A DNA stretch of 61,001 bases from NCBI RefSeq assembly GCF_012910805.1, contig NZ_WTVK01000035.1, forward strand, positions 1 through 61,001, read 5' to 3'. Below are positions 52,224 through 60,868 of this stretch, piece after piece. Under the pieces are notes generated by a model. The model was given only the letters and a program-made list of their open reading frames with translations, did not search any database and was not told the origin of the DNA. The position numbers and the translations under genes are program-made. This DNA is from Aromatoleum evansii (GTDB lineage: Bacteria; Pseudomonadota; Gammaproteobacteria; Burkholderiales; Rhodocyclaceae). Numbering within the stretch: the first letter of the stretch is position 1; each line of letters starts with the position of its first letter.

Positions 52224-52892
52224 TCAGTGCGCGGGCGTGGGCGGCGCGGCCGCGGGGTGCACCGGCAGCACCTGCGGCGGCAGCGCGGGCGTGCCGTCCG
52301 GATTCACGCTGTGGCAGCGATAGCAGTTGCGGTGCGTGATGAAGGCGACGCGGTCGTGGCACTTGCCGCAGAACTGGCCGCGGAAGATGTCCTCCATGCG
52401 GATCTGCGTGCTGCCGGCCTTTTCCGCGAACGGGTCGGGGTGGCAGTTCTTGCAGTCCAGCCACTCGGTATGCGCGCGGTGCGGGAAGCGCACGTTGGGC
52501 ATCTGCTTGGTGTTGCGCAGGATCACGTCGAGATCCAGCGGCGGCTCGCGATCCTTGCCGTCGATGCGCTGGCGCGGCTTGATCAGCCCCTGGCGCAGCG
52601 CGTTCATCCAGTCGACCTTGCCGTCGCGGTCGCGCGGCAGGTCGCCGAGCGCCTCGTCGGCGCGCTGCAGGCGCTCGTAGGCCGGACTCGCGGGATCGTA
52701 GAACTCGTCGGCGGGACGCTTCTGGCCAACCACGCGCGGAGGCGAGGCGGGCGAAGCCGGCGCGCCAGCCGCCTCGTCCTCTGCGGCCGGCACCTCGACC
52801 GTTTTCAGCGCAGCACCCGCATGCGGGGCGCCCGCGTACAGGACGGTTGCGACGAGCAGACCACCGACACAACGCAAGATTCGATTTCCCAT
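52224..52892 (-). CDS. c7-type triheme cytochrome c (fourth copy, distant)
   Basis: A 222-residue exported cytochrome with signal peptide (to about residue 27), a conserved non-heme domain (about 50-130), then CKNCH, CGKCH and CYRCH. It is a paralogue of the gene at 7065: both share VNW/VDW, 'DLDVILRN'-type, 'HTEWLDC' and 'KCHDRVAF/VCHGKVAF' segments. GGGGAAG precedes the ATG at 52892. A sigma54-type promoter and a perfect copy of the 7-4-7 palindrome lie upstream, linking it to the main locus some 40 kb away. Confidence 0.92.
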   Translation of the reverse strand: MGNRILRCVGGLLVATVLYAGAPHAGAALKTVEVPAAEDEAAGAPASPASPPRVVGQKRPADEFYDPASPAYERLQRADEALGDLPRDRDGKVDWMNALRQGLIKPRQRIDGKDREPPLDLDVILRNTKQMPNVRFPHRAHTEWLDCKNCHPDPFAEKAGSTQIRMEDIFRGQFCGKCHDRVAFITHRNCYRCHSVNPDGTPALPPQVLPVHPAAAPPTPAH

Positions 52893-52928
52893 CAGTTCAC
52901 ACTTCCCCACCCGAGTGCGGGCGATGCA

Positions 52929-52944
52929 TGCAAATTCGGCACCC
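52929..52944 (-). promoter_or_regulatory. sigma54-type promoter of the distant triheme cytochrome
   Basis: On the minus strand GGGTGCCGAATTTGCA: GG (52943-52942) and GC (52931-52930) are exactly 10 bases apart with a perfect TTGCA -12 core; the -24 half is weaker (GGTGC instead of GGCAC). Start near 52918, 26 bases before the ATG. Confidence 0.55.
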
Positions 52945-53082
52945 GCGGCGCCTGCCCGGCCGCGCGGAGCGCATTCTGCCTCGTCGACCGCCCTGCCGCC
53001 AGCGCGGCTGCGCGCGACCGAACACGCGCCGCGACGCGGCATGCGGCAGCGCGTTCCCATAGTCGGCGACACGCGACGGCGT

Positions 53083-53100
53083 ATTCCCGCATTCGGGAAT
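53083..53100. promoter_or_regulatory. 7-4-7 palindrome, second perfect copy
   Basis: ATTCCCG-CATT-CGGGAAT has the same arms and spacing as the element at 6302-6319; only the first loop bases differ. It is 161 bp upstream of the -12 element of the minus-strand cytochrome promoter and 90 bp before creA on the plus strand. Confidence 0.7.
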
Positions 53101-53189
53101 GACGGTCATGCGCAGCCCTCCCGCTCTATACTCGATGCATGTCCGCGGACGCCGCTCCGAACGATGAACAGCATGGAAAGCCGCCACGC

Positions 53190-53678
53190 ATGAAAACCGC
53201 CCTGTCCCGTCTCTTCACCACCGCGCTCCTCGCCGCCGGCCTTGTCGCGAGCGGCGGCGCCCGTGCCGAACCGCTGGCCGAGGTGTCGACCGTCTGGAAA
53301 CTGATCGGCCCGAACCACAAGATCGTCGTCGAGGCCTACGACGATCCGCTCGTCGAAGGTATCACCTGTTATGTGTCGCGCGCCAAGACCGGCGGCCTGT
53401 CGGGCGCATTCGGGCTCGCCGAGGACGTCGCCGAGGCCTCGATCGCCTGCCGTCAGGTCGGACCCGTGCGCATCGCGAAACCGCTCCCTGCCAAGCAGGA
53501 GGTGTTCTCGGAGCGCCAGTCCATCCTGTTCAAGCGCCTGCAGGTCGTGCGCATGGTCGACGCCAGGCGCAACGTGCTCGTGTATCTCACCTACTCGGAC
53601 AAGATCATCGAAGGCAGCCCGCAAAACAGCGTCACGGCCGTCGCGGTCGACCGCGGCACGCCGATTCCGGTGCGCTGA
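53190..53678 (+). CDS. creA: CreA family protein
   Basis: A 162-residue exported protein (signal peptide ending ARA, about residue 25) matching CreA ('VWKLIGPNHKIVVEAYDDP', 'GITCYVSRA', 'SIACRQVGP'). Function is unknown. The ATG at 53190 gives the cleanest signal peptide. A TATACT stretch at 53129-53134 may be its -10. Confidence 0.88.
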   Translation: MKTALSRLFTTALLAAGLVASGGARAEPLAEVSTVWKLIGPNHKIVVEAYDDPLVEGITCYVSRAKTGGLSGAFGLAEDVAEASIACRQVGPVRIAKPLPAKQEVFSERQSILFKRLQVVRMVDARRNVLVYLTYSDKIIEGSPQNSVTAVAVDRGTPIPVR

Positions 53679-53680
53679 AA

Positions 53681-53714
53681 CGACGAGGGCCGCGCTCGCG
53701 CGCGGCCCTCGTCG
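53681..53714. terminator. Perfect 14-bp hairpin between converging genes
   Basis: CGACGAGGGCCGCG (53681-53694) pairs completely with CGCGGCCCTCGTCG (53701-53714) around a 6-base loop. No T-tract on either side. It lies two bases after the creA stop and 38 bases after the opposing lipoprotein stop, so it may stop transcription both ways. Confidence 0.7.
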
Positions 53715-53752
53715 CCCATGCAGCGGCCGGCACAGGCCGGCCACGGCGGGGC

Positions 53753-54463
53753 TTACTTGTTCACGCGCACGGCGCTCGCAAACACGATCTGGTCGAACTT
53801 GCGGTTCAGCGAGGTGCTGGTGAAGTTGGTCATCACCATGCCGTCGCCCCAGCTCACCTTGTCGCCCGCCTGCGCCTGCGTGACCGGCGCGGCAACCCAC
53901 ACGGTGCTGCCGTTCTGCAGCACTTCCAGGTAGGTGTAGCCACCGCCGGTCAGAACGCTCTTCACCTCGCCGCTGCTGCCGGCAGGCGCTTCGGCCTGGA
54001 CGGCCGGCTGGGCCGCGCCCATCGGCGGATGCGCGCCGCCTGCCGCACCGGCCATCGGCTGCGTGCCGTGCGGCGCGACGCCGGTCGGTGCTGCGCCGGC
54101 AGGACCCCAGGCATTCACGAACAGGATGCGATCGAAGGTGCGGCCCAGCGACTTCGACGCGAAGTTGGTCATCACGGCGGAATCGCCCCACTGGACGGTG
54201 TCGCCGACCTGCACGGGAATCTGGCCGCCGGCGATCCAGATCTTCTCGCCGCCGCCCTGCTCCACTTCGGCATAGGTGTAGCCACCACCCTGCAGAAGTT
54301 GCAGGACCTTGCCGGAATTCGGAGTCGCTGCGGACACGGCCACGGGAGCGGCGGGCGCCGCAGCCTGGGGCGCCGGGCTGGCGGGCGCGGCGGCCTCTTC
54401 TTTCTTCGAACACGCGGCAAGGCCGACCGAGGCGGCCACAGCGACCAACAACCAGGGCTTCAC
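53753..54463 (-). CDS. Lipoprotein with two GGYTY (NrfJ-like) domains
   Basis: A 236-residue predicted lipoprotein: lipobox GLAAC with the cysteine at about residue 18. The start is GTG at 54463, eight bases after an ACGGAG ribosome-binding site. It holds two copies of a ~70-residue domain, each with 'GGGYTY.EV', a 'W.A' strand, 'GD.V.WGD..VMTNF.S.SL.R.FD.I.F', joined by an Ala/Pro linker. Single-domain relatives are often annotated NrfJ-related and found near c-type cytochromes. The role is not known. Confidence 0.75.
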   Translation of the reverse strand: MKPWLLVAVAASVGLAACSKKEEAAAPASPAPQAAAPAAPVAVSAATPNSGKVLQLLQGGGYTYAEVEQGGGEKIWIAGGQIPVQVGDTVQWGDSAVMTNFASKSLGRTFDRILFVNAWGPAGAAPTGVAPHGTQPMAGAAGGAHPPMGAAQPAVQAEAPAGSSGEVKSVLTGGGYTYLEVLQNGSTVWVAAPVTQAQAGDKVSWGDGMVMTNFTSTSLNRKFDQIVFASAVRVNK

Positions 54464-54914
54464 AGGAATTTCTCCGTAAATGTCACGACCGACTGGCCGC
54501 GAAACGTGAATTTTAGCACGCAAAAAACAGTCCACCCGGCCCCTGGACCGAGGTGCACAGCAATCGAGGGAAGTCGCGCGTCGTCAGGCCGCTCGGGATC
54601 GGCTTCAACCGCAAATCGTGCGGCAATGCCGGCACCATGCGTCCATTCGCGGCTGAAGCCACTCCCACAATGCGCCTCCCCAAAGCGTCGTTCCGCACCG
54701 GTCTACGTCGACTGTCCGTGCGATAATTCACATTCGGGCAATACGGACCGATCAGCGTATCGGTCGCCCGCAGGTTTTGCGGTCTGGGTACCGCATCGTT
54801 CGTTCGACGGGGCGCCGTGGCGCTCGCGTCTATTAAATCCCGGCGGATTCCGCACCGGGATGGATGTGGTCTCGCGCGTCGGCGCGTGCTCACGCTTGAA
54901 TCGGGAGTAGCTTC
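54464..54914. other. Non-coding region with REP copies and an operator-like palindrome
   Basis: No gene is seen in this 451-base gap. It holds a diverged REP pair (54592-54616 and 54644-54670) and a 7-6-7 palindrome GACCGAT-CAGCGT-ATCGGTC at 54746-54765, about 150 bases before tlpA, which may be a regulator site. Confidence 0.6.
54592..54670. repeat. REP-type inverted pair, partly diverged
   Basis: CATTCGCGGCTGAAGCCACTCCCACAA (54644-54670) matches the REP unit at 42.3 kb with one change in the core. CTCGGGATCGGCTTCAACCGCAAAT (54592-54616) is an inverse, more diverged copy. Confidence 0.75.
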
Positions 54915-55469
54915 ATGTTCGATCCGCATTGCGCCGGACGCCGGCGCGTGCTCGCCTCCATCGGGGGGCTGGCCGCGGCCGCCTTTGCGCCGCCGGCCCT
55001 GGCCTTGCCCGGCAATTCGCGCACCACGCCGCCAGGCGAGCGGCTCGAGTCGCTGGCGCAGCTCCCGCCCGCGCCGCCGGCCCTGCGCCGCGCGCTCGAG
55101 CCGCTGCGCGGCAAGGCCGTGCTGGTGAATTTCTGGGCGACCTGGTGCGAGCCCTGCCGCACCGAGATGCCGGCGCTCGTCAGCCTCGCCGAATCGCAAC
55201 CCGGCCTCGCGCTGGTGACCGTCGCCGTCGCCGACCGCGCGGACGAGGTACGCCGCTTCTTCGACGAGCACCTCGTCGATCCCGTGCTCGTGAACGATCC
55301 GGAACAGGTCGTGTCGCGCGCCTGGGACGTGCGCTACCTGCCCACGACCGTGCTGCTCGACACCGCCCACCAGCCCCTGTTGCGCGCACGCGGCGAGCTC
55401 GATTGGCACCACGACAGCGTGCGTGAGCGCATCCGCAGCGCCGCCGCCGCCCGCCCGGCCAGAACCTGA
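54915..55469 (+). CDS. TlpA-like thioredoxin-fold protein
   Basis: A 184-residue exported protein; the N-terminus has a twin arginine ('RRRVLASIGG') before a hydrophobic stretch ending ALA. Active site WATWCEPC and cis-proline 'RYLPTTVLLD'. Probably a periplasmic thiol reductase. It is followed by a Tat-exported transglutaminase-like protein 19 bases on. Confidence 0.87.
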   Translation: MFDPHCAGRRRVLASIGGLAAAAFAPPALALPGNSRTTPPGERLESLAQLPPAPPALRRALEPLRGKAVLVNFWATWCEPCRTEMPALVSLAESQPGLALVTVAVADRADEVRRFFDEHLVDPVLVNDPEQVVSRAWDVRYLPTTVLLDTAHQPLLRARGELDWHHDSVRERIRSAAAARPART

Positions 55470-55488
55470 ATCGGACAAAGGATCGACC

Positions 55489-56613
55489 ATGAACCGCAGA
55501 AACTTCCTCAAGACCTCGGCAATCGCCGCCGGCCTGGCGCTGCCGGCCTTGAGTCGGGCTGCTGCCCCGTTCGCAGCCGCGCCGTACGCCCCCGCCTTCA
55601 CGCCCCGCCCGGAAAACGGCTGGCGGGTATTCGAACTCGTCACGCGCATCGAGCCGGTCGCCACGGACGGCCCGATCCAGGTGTGGATCCCGCTTCCCGC
55701 AGTGACCGAAACCGACTGGAGCCGGCCGATGGGCAACTTGTGGAGCGGCAACGCCACCGGCATGTACGTCGCGACCGACCCGGTATATGGCGCGGCGATG
55801 CTGCACGCGACCTGGCCTGCGACCACGGCCGCACCGGCGCTCGAGATCGTCAGCCGCTGCGCAACGCGCGACCGCGCCGTCGACCTCGCGCACGGCGGCC
55901 GCATGCCCAAGCTGCCTGCCGCCGAGCGCGCGCTGTACACCCGCGCGACCGCGATGCTGCCGACCGACGGCATCGTGCTCGACACCGCGCGCGAGATCAC
56001 GCGCGGAGCAAAGGGCGACGAAGACAAGGCGCGCGCGATCTACGACTGGATCGTCGACAACACCTTTCGCAACCCGAAGACACGCGGCTGCGGACTGGGC
56101 GACATCCGCGCGATGCTGGAGACGGGCGACCTGTCGGGCAAGTGCGCCGACCTCAACGCCCTGTACGTCGGCCTCGCGCGCTCGCTGGGCCTGCCGGCGC
56201 GCGACGTGTATGGCGTCCGCGTCGCCGACTCGCGCTACGGCTACAAGAGCCTGGGCAAGAGCGGCGACGTGTCGAAGGCCCAACACTGCCGCGCGGAGGT
56301 GTGGCTGGAGCACGCCGGCTGGGTGCCGGTCGACCCCGCCGACGTGCGCAAGGTGGCGCTCGAGGAGCCGCCGGGCGGCCTGCCGCTGTCCGACCCCAAG
56401 GTCGTCGCGGCGCGCAACACGCTGTTCGGTGCATGGGAGATGAACTGGCTGCCGTACAACTTCGGCCACGACATCCGCCTGCCGGGCAGCGAGGGGCCGG
56501 AAACGCCCTACCTGATGTATCCGCAGGGCGAGAACCGCGACGGGCGCTTCGACAGCCTCGATCCTGCGAACTTCCGCTATACCCTGAGCGCGCGCGAAGT
56601 CAGCGGCGCGTGA
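55489..56613 (+). CDS. Tat-exported transglutaminase-like protein
   Basis: A 374-residue protein with Tat signal (NRRNFLKTSA). The transglutaminase-like fold has its cysteine in 'LSGKCADLNALY', followed by 'QHCRAEVWLEHAGWVPVDPADV' region residues supplying His and Asp. Such proteins are cysteine peptidases or structural modules of the periplasm. GGAT/AAGG-type ribosome-binding site ahead of the ATG at 55489. Confidence 0.85.
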   Translation: MNRRNFLKTSAIAAGLALPALSRAAAPFAAAPYAPAFTPRPENGWRVFELVTRIEPVATDGPIQVWIPLPAVTETDWSRPMGNLWSGNATGMYVATDPVYGAAMLHATWPATTAAPALEIVSRCATRDRAVDLAHGGRMPKLPAAERALYTRATAMLPTDGIVLDTAREITRGAKGDEDKARAIYDWIVDNTFRNPKTRGCGLGDIRAMLETGDLSGKCADLNALYVGLARSLGLPARDVYGVRVADSRYGYKSLGKSGDVSKAQHCRAEVWLEHAGWVPVDPADVRKVALEEPPGGLPLSDPKVVAARNTLFGAWEMNWLPYNFGHDIRLPGSEGPETPYLMYPQGENRDGRFDSLDPANFRYTLSAREVSGA

Positions 56614-56671
56614 GGCGGCGGCGATGACGCAGGCCCGGCGCGGCACGGCCGGGCTTGCTATCATCGGCGGG

Positions 56672-57541
56672 ATGAAAGCTTCCCACTGCGAGCAGCTCGA
56701 CATCCGCGGGCTGCGCTACAACGTCCGCCACTGGGGCAGCGCCGAAGCCCCCGCGGTGTTCTTCCTGCACGGCTGGATGGATAGCTCCGCGACTTTCCAA
56801 TTCCTCGTCGATGCGCTCGCGCACGACTGGCACGTGATCGCGCCGGACTGGCGCGGCTACGGCGCGAGCGAGTGGCTCGGGCGCCCGTACTGGTTCCCCG
56901 ACTACTACGGCGACCTCGACGCGCTGCTGGCGCACTACTCGCCGGACCGCCCGGCGCGCATCGTCGGGCACAGCATGGGCGCGGCGATTTCCTCGGCCTA
57001 TGCGGGCGTGCGCCCCGGACGCGTCGCGCAGCTCGTGATGATGGACTTTCTCGGCCTCACCGCAACCAAGGACACGGACGCGCCGGGGCAACTCGTCGGC
57101 TGGCTGGACAACCTGCGCCAGGAACAGCCGGTGCGCGGCTATCCCGATCACGACGCCTTCGCGCGTCGGCTGCAGCTCGCCAATCCGCGGCTTACCGACG
57201 CCCGCGCGGCCTTCCTCGCGCGCAACGTGTCGTGCACGCTGCCCGACGGCCGGGTGACGATGGCCGGCGACCCGTGGCACAAGGTGCCATCGCCGCTACG
57301 CTACCAAGCGGCCGACGTGATGGCGGCCTGGCGCGGGGTCAAGGCGCCGGTGCTGATGCTGCTGGCCGATAAGGGCTACGTGACCGAGCGTTTCGCCGAC
57401 GATCCCGCGGAGATCGAGCGCCGCCTCGCGTGCTTTGCGGACATGCGGCGCGTGACGATCACCGACTCGGGCCACAACCTGCAACACGATCAGCCGGAGC
57501 AGGTCGCGGCGGCGATCGAGGGCTTCCTCGGGCGCGACTAG
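56672..57541 (+). CDS. Alpha/beta hydrolase
   Basis: A 289-residue hydrolase with oxyanion region 'FFLHGWMDS', nucleophile elbow 'GHSMGAA' and catalytic histidine in 'DSGHNLQHDQPE'. No signal peptide. Family resembles MhpC-type hydrolases; substrate unknown. The ATG at 56672 fits the family start better than 56624. It converges with the MFS gene, overlapping by four bases. Confidence 0.87.
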   Translation: MKASHCEQLDIRGLRYNVRHWGSAEAPAVFFLHGWMDSSATFQFLVDALAHDWHVIAPDWRGYGASEWLGRPYWFPDYYGDLDALLAHYSPDRPARIVGHSMGAAISSAYAGVRPGRVAQLVMMDFLGLTATKDTDAPGQLVGWLDNLRQEQPVRGYPDHDAFARRLQLANPRLTDARAAFLARNVSCTLPDGRVTMAGDPWHKVPSPLRYQAADVMAAWRGVKAPVLMLLADKGYVTERFADDPAEIERRLACFADMRRVTITDSGHNLQHDQPEQVAAAIEGFLGRD

Positions 57542-59418
57542 CGCATCTCGCCGCGCAGCCCGGCGACCGCCGTCTGCAGCGATTCCGGCGTCGCGGCCTC
57601 CGGTGCGAACGGTGCGCCGCCGACCAGCTCGATGCGGCTGAAGAACCCGCGCCGGAAGGGGCGGCTCAACGCGGGGCCGTCCTTGCGGCTGAAGCTGCTG
57701 CCCCACAGGCCGCGCAGCGCCAGCGGCACGACCGCCACCGGGGTCCGTTCGAGGATGCGCGTGAGGCCGGGGCGGAAGGGCTTCAGCTCGCCGTCGTCGG
57801 TGATGCGCCCTTCCGGGAAGATGCCCACCAGCTCGCCCGCCTCAAGGGCGCGGGCGACCTCGTCGAAGGCGCGCTCCATCATCGCGGCATCCTCCTTCGC
57901 CGGCGCGATGGGGATCGCCCGGCTCGAGCGGAAGACGAAGGACAGGATGGGCCAGCGGAAGATGTGGTGGTCCATCACGAAGCGGATCGGACGGCGCGAG
58001 GCGGCCATGATCACCAGCGCATCGACGAAGCTGACGTGGTTGGCGACGAGCAGCGCCGCCCCCTCCTCGGGAATGTGCTCGACGCCCTTCACGCGCAGGC
58101 GATACACGGTGTGCACCAGCAGCCACACGATGAAGCGCACGAGGAACTCGGGCACCAGCGTGTAGATGTAGAGCGCGACCGCGGCATTGAGGATGGCGGT
58201 GATGAGGATCAGCTGCGGGATCGTGCAGCCCGCCGCGAGCAGGCCCGCGCCCAGGCCGGCGGCGACGACCATGAAGGCGGCGTTGAGGATGTTGTTGCCG
58301 GCGATGATGCGCGAGCGGTGGCCGGGCTCCGAGCGCGCCTGCACCAGCGCGTACAGCGGCACGATGAAGAAGCCGCCGAAGACGCCGATCATCACGAGGT
58401 CGAATAGCGCGCGCCAGGTCGCCGGGCTCGCCAGCACCGTCGCGAGCGGCAGCGCCTCACCGGCGTGCGCGGCGGCGGGGCTGGCCCACCACAGGTCGAA
58501 GGCGAACAGCGACAGGCCGATCGAGCCGAAGGGCACCAGGCCGATCTCGACGTGCTTGCCGGAGAGCCGCTCGCACAGCAGCGAACCGACGCCAATGCCG
58601 ACCGAGAACAGCGCCAGCAGCAGCGTCACCGCGTGCTCGTCGCCGCCCAGCACGTCCTTGGCGTAGCCGGGGAATTGCGACAGGAACAGCGCGCCGTAGA
58701 ACCAGAACCACGAAATGCCCAGGATGGACAGGAACACGGTGCGGTTGCCGCGCGTGAAGGCGATGTTGCGCCAGGTCTCGGTGAGCGGGTTCCAGTTGAC
58801 CTTCAGCCCCGGTGCCGCGATCGGTGCGGCCGGCACGCCGCGGCTCGCGACGTAGCCCAGCACCGCGACCGCCAGCACCACGGCCGACACCCACACCGCG
58901 CCGCCCGGCAGAGCGATCGTGATGCCGCCGGCGATGGTGCCCAGGAGGATGGCGACGAAGGTGCCCGACTCGACCAGCGCGTTGCCGCCGACGAGCTCGT
59001 CCTCGCGCAGATGCACCGGCAGGATCGCGTATTTCACCGGTCCGAAGATCGACGACTGGGTGCCCATCAGGAACAGCGCCGCGAACATCAGCACGAGCGA
59101 ATCGAACGCAAAGGCGAGCGTGCCGAGGCCCATCACGCCGATCTCCATGAGCTTGGTGATGCGGATCAGGCGGCTCTTCTCGTACTTGTCGGCGAGCTGG
59201 CCGGAGGTCGCGGAGAAGAGGAAGAAGGGCAGGATGAAGATGCCCGCGGCGAGGTTCACCAGCACGCCGGGCGAGAGCGTCGTGTAGCGCGCGGCCTGGA
59301 AGGTGATCAGCACCACCAGCGCGTTCTTGTACACGTTGTCGTTGAAGGCGCCGAGGAACTGCGTGAGGAAGAAGGGCAGGAAGCGCCGCTCGCGCATCAG
59401 CTGGAACTGGGAACTCAT
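57538..59418 (-). CDS. MFS transporter fused to 1-acylglycerol-3-phosphate acyltransferase
   Basis: A 626-residue fusion: an MFS domain of the LplT type with about 12 spans (residues 1-410, 'FFLTQFLGAFNDNVYKNAL'), then an acyltransferase domain (about 430-626) with NHVSFVD and FPEGRIT motifs. It likely flips and re-acylates lysophospholipids. In many bacteria a ligase domain is also fused; here an acyl-CoA-ligase-like tail lies just upstream (60665), separated by an amidohydrolase gene. Confidence 0.92.
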   Translation of the reverse strand: MSSQFQLMRERRFLPFFLTQFLGAFNDNVYKNALVVLITFQAARYTTLSPGVLVNLAAGIFILPFFLFSATSGQLADKYEKSRLIRITKLMEIGVMGLGTLAFAFDSLVLMFAALFLMGTQSSIFGPVKYAILPVHLREDELVGGNALVESGTFVAILLGTIAGGITIALPGGAVWVSAVVLAVAVLGYVASRGVPAAPIAAPGLKVNWNPLTETWRNIAFTRGNRTVFLSILGISWFWFYGALFLSQFPGYAKDVLGGDEHAVTLLLALFSVGIGVGSLLCERLSGKHVEIGLVPFGSIGLSLFAFDLWWASPAAAHAGEALPLATVLASPATWRALFDLVMIGVFGGFFIVPLYALVQARSEPGHRSRIIAGNNILNAAFMVVAAGLGAGLLAAGCTIPQLILITAILNAAVALYIYTLVPEFLVRFIVWLLVHTVYRLRVKGVEHIPEEGAALLVANHVSFVDALVIMAASRRPIRFVMDHHIFRWPILSFVFRSSRAIPIAPAKEDAAMMERAFDEVARALEAGELVGIFPEGRITDDGELKPFRPGLTRILERTPVAVVPLALRGLWGSSFSRKDGPALSRPFRRGFFSRIELVGGAPFAPEAATPESLQTAVAGLRGEMR

Positions 59419-60665
59419 GTCGGGGTCCGGGTGAAGAAGCGTCGGGTTTCGAAGACGGCCGGCGCGAAGCGCTTGCCGCGGCTGTGCAGGTGGCGCTTGA
59501 GCACGAGGTCGAACAGGATCGGATTGTGCTCGCGGATCGCTTCCAGCACCGGTACGGCCTGCGCGTCGAGCATGCCTTCGGCGGCGAACTGCGCCGGCGA
59601 GATCAGCGGCAGGATGCCCGGCAGCGGGTAGTCGGTGCCGAACAGCAGGCGCGGGTGCCAGTCCTCGCGCTCGATGATCGCACGCAGCACCGCGAGGTCG
59701 CGATTACGCTGCGTGATCGCGGAGATGTCGGCGAAGAGCAGGCCGGCGTGGCGCGCGTCGTCCATCATGCGCGCGAAGAGCTGGAAGCTGGGCACGCGCG
59801 GGCCATCGGCACCACGGTCGAGATCGACGTCCTCGCCGATGCTCGCGCAGTGCGCCATCACGACGCGCACGCCACGCTCGAGCGCGCGGCGCAGGCGCAG
59901 CGGGTTGCCCAGGTCGGCGTGGCCGGCCCCGGACACCGCCTGCTCCTCGCCGGCGTGCGTGATGAGCGGCAGGTCGAGGCGCACGAGCGCGTCGTAGAAG
60001 CGGTCGCAGGCAGGCGCGGTGGGGTCGATGCCCATCGCCGGCGGCAGCCACTTCACCGCCCGCGCGCCGTCGGCGGCCGCCGCCTCCAGCGCGGCGACGG
60101 CGTCCGCACGGTAGGGGTGCACCGAGCACACCCACTCGAAGCGCTGCGGCGTGGCCCGCGCGACCTCCCTCGCGTAGGCGTCGGGAACGAAGAACGCGGA
60201 CTGCCCGGGCAGCGCGCGGCCGGCCGCGTCGTGTGCGCGGTCGAAGGCGAACAGCATCAGCTTGAAGCCCGGCGCCATGCCGTCCATGAGATTGTGCAGA
60301 CGTTCGACGTAGCTCTGGTCGACACGGCCCGGTGCCTCGTGCGCGCAGCCGGCGTTGAGGTAGAAGAGGCGCTGCAGGTATTGCAGCGGGTGCAGCGGGC
60401 TCAGCATCTCGGGCGAGATCGCGATGCCGCTGCCGCCGTCGCCGATGCCCGCCAGATGCGCGTGGCAGTCCCACACCTGCGCCGGGTCCAGCCCTGCCCA
60501 CGCGCTGCGCACGATGTCGTGGCGCGCCAGTTCGTCCGGCAGCGTGGCATGGCAGGGGTTCATCAGCCACGGGCGGGTGCCCAGTGCGGCGACGCCCCCC
60601 GCGGCCGTCAGGCCCAGTGCGGCGGCGAGCCAGCGGCGGCGGGCGGACGAGAAGGTGCGTGCCAT
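59415..60665 (-). CDS. Exported amidohydrolase (metal-dependent, TIM barrel)
   Basis: A 416-residue protein with a signal peptide-like N-terminus ('RRRWLAAALGLTAAGG') and the amidohydrolase 2 fold: 'DCHAHLAGI' metal site, 'THAGEE', 'MAHCASIG', and C-terminal 'FGTDYPLPG'. The start overlaps the stop of the preceding ligase fragment (ATGA) and its stop overlaps the MFS gene, so these three form one operon. Substrate unknown. Confidence 0.85.
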   Translation of the reverse strand: MARTFSSARRRWLAAALGLTAAGGVAALGTRPWLMNPCHATLPDELARHDIVRSAWAGLDPAQVWDCHAHLAGIGDGGSGIAISPEMLSPLHPLQYLQRLFYLNAGCAHEAPGRVDQSYVERLHNLMDGMAPGFKLMLFAFDRAHDAAGRALPGQSAFFVPDAYAREVARATPQRFEWVCSVHPYRADAVAALEAAAADGARAVKWLPPAMGIDPTAPACDRFYDALVRLDLPLITHAGEEQAVSGAGHADLGNPLRLRRALERGVRVVMAHCASIGEDVDLDRGADGPRVPSFQLFARMMDDARHAGLLFADISAITQRNRDLAVLRAIIEREDWHPRLLFGTDYPLPGILPLISPAQFAAEGMLDAQAVPVLEAIREHNPILFDLVLKRHLHSRGKRFAPAVFETRRFFTRTPT

Positions 60666-60868
60666 CACGCCGCCTCCGCCCAGCGCTTGAGCGTCACGTA
60701 GTCGATCTTGCCGGTGCCCAGCAGCGGCAGCGCCTCCACCGGGACGATCCTGCGCGGCACCGCGAGCTCGGGCACGCCGGACTCGCGCGCCGCCGCGAGC
60801 AGGCGGTCGCGGGTGAGGCCGCGCTCGCTGGTGAACAACACCAGCGCCTCGCCCTTTGCGGCATCGGC
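60665..60868 (-). pseudogene. C-terminal fragment of an acyl-CoA synthetase (AMP-binding) gene
   Basis: About 67 codons encode the tail of an AMP-forming ligase: '[20 protein letters not shown]', '[12 protein letters not shown]', and the catalytic lysine motif '[16 protein letters not shown]'. Homology ends around 60866 on the upstream side. Beyond that point the opposite strand encodes part of RsmB. The gene is therefore truncated, by the contig's chimeric end or by a real rearrangement. Confidence 0.8.
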
